Source: Natrinema salaciae
Lineage (GTDB): Archaea > Halobacteriota > Halobacteria > Halobacteriales > Natrialbaceae
Direction of reading: 5' to 3'
Length of the DNA: 64,000 nt
NCBI RefSeq assembly: GCF_900110865.1
Contig: NZ_FOFD01000002.1
Location: 182,835-246,834, forward strand
In this document: one piece after another, positions 8,552 through 15,629 of the stretch
How positions within the stretch are numbered: position 1 is the stretch's first letter
Layout of the letters: the number at the start of each line of letters is the position of its first letter
Translations under genes and position numbers: made by a program
The notes under the pieces: generated by a model
Told to the model about the DNA's origin: nothing
Databases searched by the model: none
The model's input: only the letters and a program-made list of their open reading frames with translations

Positions 8552-8997
8552 TTTCCCGAATCACCCGGCACGCCGAGGTTGTTGGCCTTGGCTTCCGCCC
8601 ACTCGACGAACGCCGGGTGGGCGTCGGAGAGTTCCGAAAACGTCTCTTTAAGAGTATCGTCTTTGCTGCCGAACGGTGCATCGACGGTCGAGGCCGCGAC
8701 GAACCAGAGTCGCATCTCGTCACGGCCGGCGTCGTCGGGGGCTTCGCGATGCATCATCGCGTTCTCGCCGGCGGTCATCGCCCCGAGTTCGAACTCGGTG
8801 TCACCACCCCAGCCCTCCTCATCGCGCTGCCAACGGAGGCCGCGCTTGAGGTAGTTGACGCGATCGCGACGTGCCTTGATCGCATTGTAGTCGTCCGTGC
8901 CCTGCTCGAGGTCCTCGAGGGCCTCTTCGAGCGTGTCGGTACGGTCAGTCAACTCCTCGATCGAATCGGCGATCACGTAGGTTTCAGTTGTAAGCAT
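8452..8997 (-). CDS. Tail assembly chaperone, G form
   Basis: The product is 181 aa. The sensible start is ATG 8997 (MLTTETYV); an upstream in-frame ATG at 9039 would overlap the tube gene and give an Arg-rich N-terminus unlike the rest. The N-terminal 150 residues are helical and charged (coiled coil about 9-50), and the last 30 residues are a Ser/Thr/Asp-rich tail translated only when no shift occurs. The gene sits between tube and tape measure, the conserved position of lambda G/GT-like chaperones. The heptamer G GGA AAC lies in frame at codons 147-149. Confidence 0.75.
   Translation of the reverse strand: MLTTETYVIADSIEELTDRTDTLEEALEDLEQGTDDYNAIKARRDRVNYLKRGLRWQRDEEGWGGDTEFELGAMTAGENAMMHREAPDDAGRDEMRLWFVAASTVDAPFGSKDDTLKETFSELSDAHPAFVEWAEAKANNLGVPGDSGNRSSTSSTESDASATSTDGPESTTTSSSDSPTA
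8551..8557 (-). other. -1 ribosomal frameshift slippery heptamer (G GGA AAC)
   Basis: The minus strand reads tcG GGA AAC agg, with GGA and AAC in the chaperone frame. This is an exact X-XXY-YYZ heptamer, on which both tRNAs can re-pair one base back (GGG, AAA). The -1 frame has a stop (TGA, 8563-8561) just upstream and is open from here to 8372. Downstream, GTCCTCGAC is repeated and CGACGCGTCG is self-complementary, so a stimulatory structure is possible. The sequence is seen directly; shifting itself is inferred. Confidence 0.85.
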
Positions 8998-9004
8998 GGG
9001 GTGG

Positions 9005-9910
9005 TTAGGCGGGAGTCGTCGTCGCCGACACGTCCGCAACGTGGTAGTCGATCGGTTCGCTCAGGTCGCTGTCCGGTGCAACGAGGTCGGCCCACGAGTA
9101 CGACGTCGGCTGGCAGTCCTCAAGCGTGTACTCGATCGTGTCACCGACACCGTTCTCGAGCGCGAAGCTCGCCGGCACCTTGCCGACTGGGCCGTCTCGA
9201 GAGTCGTCGACCGCGAGCGCGAGCTGGTCGCGCTCGGTGAACGTCGCGTCGGTCGAGAACGACGGCTCAATCGCGTCGACGACCGCGTCGAACGGGTGTC
9301 GATCCTGACCGCGACGGAACCGTGCCAGTCCAGACAGTGAGAGCGTCGTCGACTGCATGAGTGGCTGGTTGAGGCCATCGACCTCGAACGTCGCACCGTG
9401 CCAGGTGTAGACGTCCTCGTCAGACGGCTTCTGGATCGAACCTGGTTCGGCGATGTCGTTGGGCTCGTCGCCGTAGAGCAGCGTCAGTTCGATGGTGATG
9501 TCGCTACCCTGCTCGTAGCTGACTGTCGCGTCCTGGACAATCGCGCCAGTCGGCGTCCGGGACTCGGTCGTCCCGTCAGGCATGTCAATCGCAGCATACC
9601 ACGTCGACGACGGCGCTCGCATCGGCGAGTTCGGCAGTGCCGTCCCGCCGTCGGCGAAAACGAGGTCGTGGAAGTTGTTATCCGTGAGGCTGAAAGACAC
9701 CGACATCGCGCCCTCGAAATTTCCCTCGCGAGAGCCTGCCGGGGTCGGATCGTCGGGATGACGGGAGCGCTCGAGCGCCTGCTCGACCGTGAGATCGCCG
9801 ACTGTGAGGTCGATCCCAGGCTGGATCCACGTCGGATCCGTATCATCCGGACCGGCGCCGTAGTCGGACTCAACCGTATAGGCGACGGTCGCTGCTCCAG
9901 CCCCCGTCAT
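9005..9910 (-). CDS. Major tail tube protein
   Basis: The product is 301 aa, acidic and beta-rich, with no signal or membrane segment. Two similar halves (around residues 25-150 and 165-285) contain strand patterns such as GAMSVSFSLTDN and STTLSLSGLARF. This suits the tube fold of long-tailed viruses. It is the largest protein between the neck genes and the chaperone pair, which is where the tube gene always lies. The start overlaps the previous gene by four bases (ATGA). No sheath gene precedes it, which points to a non-contractile (siphovirus) tail. Confidence 0.7.
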   Translation of the reverse strand: MTGAGAATVAYTVESDYGAGPDDTDPTWIQPGIDLTVGDLTVEQALERSRHPDDPTPAGSREGNFEGAMSVSFSLTDNNFHDLVFADGGTALPNSPMRAPSSTWYAAIDMPDGTTESRTPTGAIVQDATVSYEQGSDITIELTLLYGDEPNDIAEPGSIQKPSDEDVYTWHGATFEVDGLNQPLMQSTTLSLSGLARFRRGQDRHPFDAVVDAIEPSFSTDATFTERDQLALAVDDSRDGPVGKVPASFALENGVGDTIEYTLEDCQPTSYSWADLVAPDSDLSEPIDYHVADVSATTTPA

Positions 9911-10266
9911 TCGGGGTCACCTACTGCCGCTTCGTGGACGACATCCTCGGCCTCTTCCTTTGCCATCTCTCGGATTCCTCCCTCGATATCGTTAGAGCGA
10001 TCCTTGGGAGCGGACGGAGTGATCTCGAGTGAGAGGACGGACGTCCAGACCTCGTCGGCACCAAGCCGGCGCTCGAGTTCGCGTTCGAGTGGTCCGATTT
10101 CGACTTCCACACTCAGTCGGTCACCGTACTTCTCGTCGATTCTTATCTCGGCGTCTTCGACTGTAACGCCGAACCCGAGCATGTCCTCGAGATGTGCTTT
10201 GAGGTCCTCCTGTAGATCCTCGATCGATGCTGCTGTCGTGTCGATTGTGTCTGTGAAGTCTGTCAT
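9907..10266 (-). CDS. Small neck/tail protein of unknown function
   Basis: The product is 119 aa and overlaps both neighbours by four bases, so translation is probably coupled. It has an N-terminal helix (residues 1-35), a short beta section (SVEVEIGPLERELE) and a charged C-terminal helix. There are no Cys residues and no membrane segment. The position between the tail terminator candidate and the tube suggests a tail completion or minor tail role. I recognise no family. Confidence 0.5.
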   Translation of the reverse strand: MTDFTDTIDTTAASIEDLQEDLKAHLEDMLGFGVTVEDAEIRIDEKYGDRLSVEVEIGPLERELERRLGADEVWTSVLSLEITPSAPKDRSNDIEGGIREMAKEEAEDVVHEAAVGDPE

Positions 10267-10784
10267 GGTAGTGTTTCATAACCGACGAGCCTGACCGTCC
10301 AGGTCCAGAAGTACTCGTCCATATACTCGCGGCTGCGATCGGTCGGATCGTCAGCATAGGCCGTATGGTACGCGACGCGGCCGATATCCTCCGCATCGGG
10401 ATCGACCGATGGGTAGGATCGTTCCTGCAAAATCGCGTTCTGTGCATACAATGCAAACTGCTTCGCCTTATTGGAGGACTCGATGTGTCCATGCTCTCCC
10501 CCTTGTGAAGTCAGCCCCTTGAGCCGGCAGTCGATCGTCGTCGTGACACGATGGTCGTATCCCTGACCGGCCGCCTCGGGCGTCCGCGACCCCAGCGAGG
10601 CACCGAGCGCCGACGCTCTCGTCATCTCGACCGACTTTTCCCGCTGGCCTGTCTCGAGGACCTCCGGCTCGTCTCGGTTGACGCGGTAGAGACGCTCGGT
10701 CCCACCGTCGTCCGCCGGCCAGTCGCCGGGCCAGTTCGTTTTGATGGTCTCGAGGACCCACATGACCTCGTCCTGGACGACCAT
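10263..10784 (-). CDS. Putative tail terminator/completion protein
   Basis: The product is 173 aa. It begins with a helix typical of tail-terminator proteins (DEVMWVLETIKTNWP), then alternating beta segments (RVTTTIDCRLKGL, FWTWTVRLVGYE) around a helix (SSNKAKQFALYAQNAIL). It lies between the gp10-like neck protein and the tube gene, the usual terminator position. The start immediately follows the stop of the gp10-like gene. The fold assignment is inferred from pattern and order, not from a clear motif. Confidence 0.55.
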   Translation of the reverse strand: MVVQDEVMWVLETIKTNWPGDWPADDGGTERLYRVNRDEPEVLETGQREKSVEMTRASALGASLGSRTPEAAGQGYDHRVTTTIDCRLKGLTSQGGEHGHIESSNKAKQFALYAQNAILQERSYPSVDPDAEDIGRVAYHTAYADDPTDRSREYMDEYFWTWTVRLVGYETLP

Positions 10785-11204
10785 CTACAGCTCCCCCTCC
10801 AGCCGGTCAAGCGAGTCACGGATCGCCCGCGACTCTGGAATACCGCCTGTCTCTGAGCCCCAGTTGACCTCGTCGGTCGTAATCCACTGGTCCTTCGCAT
10901 CCCAGTAGAAGTAGAGCAGCGGATTTCCCTTGATCGTGTGAGGGTCAACACCCCATTCAAACAGGGCCGTGAGGCCCGGCCACTTGATCCGAACCGAGAC
11001 ACTGTCGCCGTCGCGGTCGACGAACGGGCCCTCGACGTCCTTCCAGATGTGATCGATATCGTAGTCGTGTCTCGAGGCGTACGCCTGCCAGTTCTCCCGG
11101 GCGATGTCGATCAGCCGCGGACCGATATCGTCACGGGCCTTCTGCTCGACGTCGTCTAGGACGGCCTCGCGGAGGTCGTCTTCGAAGCTCGAATCGAACT
11201 CCAT
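10785..11204 (-). CDS. HK97 gp10-like neck/head completion protein
   Basis: The product is 139 aa. An N-terminal helix (residues 8-45, EDDLREAVLDDVEQKARD) is followed by a beta segment (DSVSVRIKWPGLTALFEWGVDPHTIKG) and a final helix. This matches the HK97 gp10 family, in which the Phe/Glu-rich 'A.LFEWG..PH.I' stretch is characteristic. Start ATG 11204 overlaps the previous stop in a TGATG arrangement; an in-frame ATG 12 bases further up would overlap that gene more. Probably part of the head-tail connector ring. Confidence 0.7.
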   Translation of the reverse strand: MEFDSSFEDDLREAVLDDVEQKARDDIGPRLIDIARENWQAYASRHDYDIDHIWKDVEGPFVDRDGDSVSVRIKWPGLTALFEWGVDPHTIKGNPLLYFYWDAKDQWITTDEVNWGSETGGIPESRAIRDSLDRLEGEL

Positions 11205-11389
11205 CAGCGCCCCCACCTCGTTTCGTGAGGGCCGAACTCCTCGAGAGCGGAGCCACCCTGCGGATCCTCGTCAGGCGTCTCCGCGACCCGCGCCGGCCGC
11301 TTGCTGCCCTCGGATATCGCCAAGAGCGCTATGAAGGCCGCGAAGACGAACGTCGCCGAGAGGACGAAGAGTAGCGTACAGGGAGCCAT
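11204..11389 (-). CDS. Small membrane protein embedded in the connector genes
   Basis: The product is 61 aa with one strong transmembrane helix (residues about 4-26) and a charged, Pro/Glu-rich tail. It is joined to both neighbours by TGATG stop-start overlaps, so it is co-translated with virion connector genes. A membrane protein here is unusual. It may be a virion component that meets the host membrane, or a small lysis/egress factor. No family is recognised. Confidence 0.6.
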   Translation of the reverse strand: MAPCTLLFVLSATFVFAAFIALLAISEGSKRPARVAETPDEDPQGGSALEEFGPHETRWGR

Positions 11390-12135
11390 CAGAGATACAC
11401 CTCGAGGAGATCGTCGGCCTTCGTGCGCATCTCTTCGGCCTTGGTTTCGATGTTGTAGAGCGTCGCGTTTTCTGGGATCGAAATCACAGCCTCTTCAACG
11501 AGCTCGGCACCTGCACGCAACGCTACAGCACGCCGAACGTTTCGCGGGATGCCCTTGTGACCGTAGTCGAAGGACACGTAGACTGCGTTCGAAAACGAGT
11601 CGAGATAGTATTCATCGTCCTCGTCGGCGTCTTCCACGAGCAAGTTCGTCGTGTCCAGGTACAGATGCGACCACCCGCCGTTGTTCACTCGCAGGACATA
11701 ATCTTGGCCGAGTGCTCCCGGCCACGGGCCACCGTCGTAGTCGTTGCTCGACACCCAATCGGTGTACCCACCGTCACTATCTCGAACGAGCAGTTCGGAG
11801 ATCGACTCGGCGTCACGACGTTCGAGTTCGATCCGGGTGTAGTCACCCTGCCACATTTTCGGAGTGATGGGGTCACCGACGAGGTGAGCTCCGCCGGTCG
11901 GGATGTCCTCCTCGTCGTCGCGTGACTTCGGCTCGGTCGGGATGTCGATCTCGGTGGTCTCACTGATGCCGTCGGGCTCGTACCAGTGGCGTTTCAACGA
12001 CTTCTCGAGCGGTTCGGTCTCCGCCACGATCGCGTCGACGGCGATCTCCTCGTCTTGAGAGATATCGCCGGGCAGTTGCGATTTTCGAAGCGTCCTCCTG
12101 ACATCATCGAGCGTACAGTATCCAGTGTCGGGCAT
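11389..12135 (-). CDS. Head-tail connector (gp6-like adaptor)
   Basis: The product is 248 aa. The N-terminus (YCTLDDVRRTLRKSQLP...AIVAETEPLEKSLKRHW) is the helical start typical of gp6/gp15-type connector adaptors. A beta insertion (residues about 90-190) follows, and a closing helix pair (RNVRRAVALRAGAELVEE) repeats the family layout 'P..V..A...A...'. It follows the capsid genes and three small proteins, as expected for the ring that docks on the portal. The insertion makes it larger than the usual 100-150 aa. Confidence 0.65.
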   Translation of the reverse strand: MPDTGYCTLDDVRRTLRKSQLPGDISQDEEIAVDAIVAETEPLEKSLKRHWYEPDGISETTEIDIPTEPKSRDDEEDIPTGGAHLVGDPITPKMWQGDYTRIELERRDAESISELLVRDSDGGYTDWVSSNDYDGGPWPGALGQDYVLRVNNGGWSHLYLDTTNLLVEDADEDDEYYLDSFSNAVYVSFDYGHKGIPRNVRRAVALRAGAELVEEAVISIPENATLYNIETKAEEMRTKADDLLEVYL

Positions 12136-12138
12136 GGG

Positions 12139-12447
12139 TTACTCCGGATTCGCGCGGACTTCGATGCTATACGTGACGCCGTTGCTCGACGTCACCGAGA
12201 CGGACTCACACTGCGGGATGTCAACCGTGTAGGACTGCGTCTCCGAGAGGGTCCGATTGTCGGCCTCGTAGGTTCCAGCAGTGCCCTCGAACTCGATCGT
12301 GATCGTGTCGTCGGCCGATCCCTCGAGGTCCTCGAGAGCAACACAAACCACAGGCGAGCGGAACTTCGAGACAATCGCCGAGACGGGGTCGTCAGCGGTT
12401 AGGCTCTCCGAGTCGGCCAGTACTTCGGTTGCATACCAAGGAGGCAT
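12139..12447 (-). CDS. Small beta-rich virion protein
   Basis: The product is 102 aa, acidic, with alternating hydrophobic strands (DTITIEFEGTAGTYEA, SYTVDIPQCESVSVTSSNGVTYSIEV). There is no signal or membrane segment. It lies three bases downstream of one head gene and three bases upstream of the connector gene. The composition would suit a capsid decoration or head-completion protein. The function is not known. Confidence 0.5.
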   Translation of the reverse strand: MPPWYATEVLADSESLTADDPVSAIVSKFRSPVVCVALEDLEGSADDTITIEFEGTAGTYEADNRTLSETQSYTVDIPQCESVSVTSSNGVTYSIEVRANPE

Positions 12448-12450
12448 GGG

Positions 12451-12849
12451 TCACCCCTCGATCTCGGCACGACGGACGCCGATCGCGTCGTAGACGCCGG
12501 AGCGATCCTTGCCCGCTTCCTCGTTCTCGCGAAGCATCTCGAGGTGGTCATCCCACTCGCCGGTCTCGAGCTCAGCCTCGATCTCCTCGATGGTGAACTC
12601 CTCGGGTGCGGTGACGACCGAATTCTTTGTCTCGAGACTGCCGTCCGCCACGTCACTCTCGCCTTCGTCGCTGCCGCCGTCCTTGTCTTCGGTGTCGCCG
12701 GCGTCACCGTCGACGTACTCGAAACCGCCGACATCGTCGACGAGGTGTTCAGCCAGACCTGGAGCAACCTCGCCCTCGTCGCCGGGTTCGAAGGTGACGC
12801 CGCCGGTTCGATACCGCCCTCCATCAGCTGTGTAGCGTACTGTTTCCAT
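12451..12849 (-). CDS. Acidic head-region protein with N-terminal beta module
   Basis: The product is 132 aa. Residues 1-45 form a small beta unit (VRYTADGGRYRTGGVTFEPGDEGEV followed by a helix) that resembles head-region proteins of other haloarchaeal viruses. Residues 45-75 are an Asp/Gly/Glu linker. The C-terminal half is helical (EFTIEEIEAELETGEWDDHLEML) and looks like a HeH/LEM-type or similar three-helix binding unit. The C-terminal comparison is tentative. Confidence 0.5.
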   Translation of the reverse strand: METVRYTADGGRYRTGGVTFEPGDEGEVAPGLAEHLVDDVGGFEYVDGDAGDTEDKDGGSDEGESDVADGSLETKNSVVTAPEEFTIEEIEAELETGEWDDHLEMLRENEEAGKDRSGVYDAIGVRRAEIEG

Positions 12850-12860
12850 AACAGATCACC

Positions 12861-13046
12861 TCAGACCGCCGTCGTGCTGACCGAGACGATGCCTGTGCCT
12901 GCCTCGTAGCCTCGGTACTCGTCGGCAGTCGTGTTGTACCAGATCTCGCCACCCTCGAGGTTTGCCGTAGGCGGATCCGACGACAGCCGACGGACGATGC
13001 GATGCTCCTCGAATGCCTTCCGCGTTTTCTCGTTAGTAGTCGTCAT
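12861..13046 (-). CDS. Small head protein (trimeric fibre-tip-like motif)
   Basis: The product is 61 aa. The stretch PPTANLEGGEIWYNTTADEY matches a short motif common at the start of phage fibre and head-fibre proteins ('...GEIWYNTT...EYRGY'). It follows the major capsid gene by 12 bases. Its size suggests a head fibre or decoration protein. Confidence in the exact role is low. Confidence 0.5.
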   Translation of the reverse strand: MTTTNEKTRKAFEEHRIVRRLSSDPPTANLEGGEIWYNTTADEYRGYEAGTGIVSVSTTAV

Positions 13047-13058
13047 CAGCGCCCCTCC

Positions 13059-14006
13059 TTAGGCCTCGATTCCCGTGGTGAGAACGGCCGCTTCCTCGTC
13101 CTCGATCGCGAAGTCGTCACGAACTCGCATGAAGTAGCGAGCGAAGAGGTCGTTCTCGGCGACCTTGTCCGTCTCGGTGAGGACATGGATCTCGACCTCG
13201 TCGTAGAGGCCGTAGACGAAGTTCTGCGGGTGCGTGAAGACGGCCGTGTCTTCGGGCCACGCGGCGACGCCGACGACGTCGTAGGAGAAGGGCGTGATGT
13301 CCTCGTCACCGAAGATGACTGCCGAGCCCAGCGGGTCCTCCCGCTCGGTCAGCGCCATCCGGTACTGCTGGACCTTGTTCTCGTTCATGTAGAACACGGG
13401 CTCGAACCGGTCCGACCGGAGGTACTTGTTCGGCATCGCCTGGATGGCCTCGTTGAAGAGCCCCGTGTCGACCGGCTGGGCGTTGCCGTTTCCGTCGGTG
13501 TGGTCGTAGGTCGCCGTGTCCGTCGAGTTCGAGAGGATCTTCAGCCAGCCGTCGTTCTGGTTGAGGAATGCGTCGCCGCTGGACTCGTCACCGTTGATCC
13601 CGAGGTCCTGGGTGTCGACCGCGAACTGGCGGGCCAGCATGTCCAGGACGATCTCGTCGACGTTGTCGAGCGTGTCGTCGACGGACTCTCGAGAGAGGTC
13701 GTACGCGAGGGTGCCCTTCTCGACGTCCAGGCTGACAGCGTCGGTGTTGACCTCTCCCTGACCGTCACCGCCCGAGTTCTCGTCGGATCCACGCCGCATG
13801 CGCTCGCCGACGCTGATTCGTGGGAGGTCCATCTGCGGCCGCGGGAGGTCCTCCGTGCGAGCTCCCTCGAGCATGGTCGCCGAGTCGACGACCTTCTGGT
13901 ACCATTCTTCGAAGAGGTCTCGCGGCAGGACGCCGCCGGCCATGTCGGTGGTGTCGAGCTTTTCGACTGCCTTTTCGTTCTGCGTTCGGGTGGCGTGAAT
14001 CGTCAT
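13059..14006 (-). CDS. Major capsid protein, HK97 fold
   Basis: The product is 315 aa. It lies directly after the protease-scaffold gene and has HK97-like layout. There is a short N-terminal arm (residues 1-60), an Asp/Gly-rich loop (residues 85-105), an E-loop/spine region with long helix (ESVDDTLDNVDEIVLDMLARQF), and an A-domain with the 'F.MNENKVQQYRMAL' helix. It ends in beta strands (FVYGLYDEVEIHVLTE, FARYFMRVRDDFAIED) as in the P-domain. No delta-scaffold domain is fused to it; scaffolding is on the upstream protein. Confidence 0.85.
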   Translation of the reverse strand: MTIHATRTQNEKAVEKLDTTDMAGGVLPRDLFEEWYQKVVDSATMLEGARTEDLPRPQMDLPRISVGERMRRGSDENSGGDGQGEVNTDAVSLDVEKGTLAYDLSRESVDDTLDNVDEIVLDMLARQFAVDTQDLGINGDESSGDAFLNQNDGWLKILSNSTDTATYDHTDGNGNAQPVDTGLFNEAIQAMPNKYLRSDRFEPVFYMNENKVQQYRMALTEREDPLGSAVIFGDEDITPFSYDVVGVAAWPEDTAVFTHPQNFVYGLYDEVEIHVLTETDKVAENDLFARYFMRVRDDFAIEDEEAAVLTTGIEA

Positions 14007-14012
14007 CGTCAG

Positions 14013-15431
14013 TTACCTCTGAGCCTTCCGCGGGTCCAGCGTGAAGCCGCTGTCTTTCCCGTTCTCTTCGCTCTCGACCTTCCCGATCTGCTGCGTGTCG
14101 GTGCCAGTCTGCTTCGAGATCGCGTCGACACGCTCAGCCTGCTTGTCGACGTCCTCCTTGAGTTCCTTCGCCCACTCGGGGGCGTCGTCCCAGGCGTCTT
14201 TTTCTTCACCGTCGGCGTCGCCGAGCGCCTCGTCGATTCGCTTGCTCTGTTCGTCGAGTCGGTCCTGCAGGTCTTTGGCCCACTCCGGGGGCTCATTATC
14301 GGTAGTGTCGTCAGTCATGTCAGTGTCGTCGGCAGCTTCCGTGTCACTGTCGTCCGGCGTGTCGCCGCCGGCGGCGTTGTTGACGGGCGATACGTCCGTC
14401 TCATCGTCTTCGTCTTCGTCCGGCTCTGGCCACTTGCGGGCGCCGTGCTCGGAGAGGTCGAAGTTCGTGTCCTCGCGATCGGTGAACCGAGTCATGCCGT
14501 GGTCGACGCCGGCGTCCTCGAGGACGTCCAGCGAGGCGTCGATCGTCGCGAACAGTGAGTTGCGGTTCGCCGTCGAGAGTGTGCGCCCCTCCTTGTCGGC
14601 GGCATGATCGTGACCGCGGTCCGAGGTCTCGGAAGTCTTCGACGGAGTGTCGTCACCGGACCCGGAGAGCGCGTCCAGGAACGCCTTGCCAGCGCGGGCG
14701 AACATCGACTGCTTGCCCGGCTCGGCCGATCCCTCAGCCTCGGTGGCCGCGCTGAGGACGTCCCAGAGGCGCTCGGCTTCGCCCTCGGAGTGGCCGCGCT
14801 CGAGGGCTTCGGCGATGAAGCCGTCGCGATCCCCGAGGTAGTCACCGAGACGCTTCTCGGCGTCGGCCTTCGTCTCGAGGATCTGCGCATCGGGCACGGC
14901 CGGGATGTCGACTGCCGAGACCTCGCGGATGATCCCATCGGTCAGCTCCCAGACGAGTGCGTCCTCGCTGATCGCTTCGGGGACCGCGACGTCGTCGACC
15001 TCGCCCTGCTCGAACGGGCCGTTCCAGTCGACCTGGATTGCGCCGATCGAGTAGCCGGCGAGGATTTTGTCATCGATCAGGGTCCAGAGATCGTCGTTGC
15101 GGATTTCCCACTCCTGGATCCACGCGCCGGCGTCGACGGTCTTCCCGCCGATCTCCTCGGCCTCGTCGAGAACCTCGTTGCGCTCGAGGTCCATCCAGCC
15201 ATTCGGGAAGACGGCGTGCATGACGCCGCCGCCGGCCTCGCCAGCCTCGACGAATGTCTCGAACTGGTCGGCGAACCCGCGGATGGTCTCCTCGCGAGCG
15301 AAGTCGTTCTGGAGGTCGACTTTCGATGGAACCATCACGATGCCGGCCGCGATCTGCTCGTCGTCGTCCTTCGTGACGAACTCGACGTCCTTGCGGAAGG
15401 CCGATCCTCCGGCTTTACTTACGGGCGGCAT
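14013..15431 (-). CDS. Prohead protease fused to scaffold (XkdF-like)
   Basis: The product is 472 aa. Residues about 10-185 look like the XkdF-type phage serine protease: GGGVMHAVFPNGWMDLERN holds a candidate His, and LAGYSIGAIQV a candidate Ser, followed by the family-typical EVSAVDIPAVPDA. Residues 190-370 are helical and linker. The C-terminus holds two repeats (PEWAKDLQDRLDEQSKRIDE and PEWAKELKEDVDKQAERVDA) that would form the scaffold coiled coil. An internal ATG at 14318 could give a separate 101-aa scaffold, as in lambda Nu3, but no strong ribosome site is seen. Confidence 0.75.
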   Translation of the reverse strand: MPPVSKAGGSAFRKDVEFVTKDDDEQIAAGIVMVPSKVDLQNDFAREETIRGFADQFETFVEAGEAGGGVMHAVFPNGWMDLERNEVLDEAEEIGGKTVDAGAWIQEWEIRNDDLWTLIDDKILAGYSIGAIQVDWNGPFEQGEVDDVAVPEAISEDALVWELTDGIIREVSAVDIPAVPDAQILETKADAEKRLGDYLGDRDGFIAEALERGHSEGEAERLWDVLSAATEAEGSAEPGKQSMFARAGKAFLDALSGSGDDTPSKTSETSDRGHDHAADKEGRTLSTANRNSLFATIDASLDVLEDAGVDHGMTRFTDREDTNFDLSEHGARKWPEPDEDEDDETDVSPVNNAAGGDTPDDSDTEAADDTDMTDDTTDNEPPEWAKDLQDRLDEQSKRIDEALGDADGEEKDAWDDAPEWAKELKEDVDKQAERVDAISKQTGTDTQQIGKVESEENGKDSGFTLDPRKAQR

Positions 15432-15434
15432 GTG

Positions 15435-15623
15435 TCAGTCCTCGTAATCGTCGGCGGCGTCCGCGTCGGCGTCCTCGAGTTTCCGGGCCTGACCGGTAGA
15501 GAGGACGCCACGCTTCTCGCCGCGCTCTTTGTCGCTGTTGGTCATCATCAGAATGTCCCGGTCAAGCCTTCTCGTCCAGGGGAGTCGGGAGCTCCCTAGG
15601 TCATCGGCATCGGCAGTTCGCAT
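15435..15623 (-). CDS. Small acidic protein between portal and protease
   Basis: The product is 62 aa if it starts at ATG 15623, six bases after the portal stop. Two in-frame ATGs at 15548 and 15545 would leave only 37-38 aa and a gap. The central RGEKRGVLSTGQARKLE resembles a short 'RGVLS..' helix motif found in haloarchaeal proteins of unknown function. The tail is Asp/Ala-rich. The function is unknown, and the start is uncertain. Confidence 0.5.
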   Translation of the reverse strand: MRTADADDLGSSRLPWTRRLDRDILMMTNSDKERGEKRGVLSTGQARKLEDADADAADDYED

Positions 15624-15629
15624 CAGCTG

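Noticed and set aside
8403-8723. Minus-strand frame in the +1 phase of the tail chaperone
   Set aside because: It is Arg/Pro-rich without any T-like pattern, and the slippery heptamer leads to the -1 frame, not this one.
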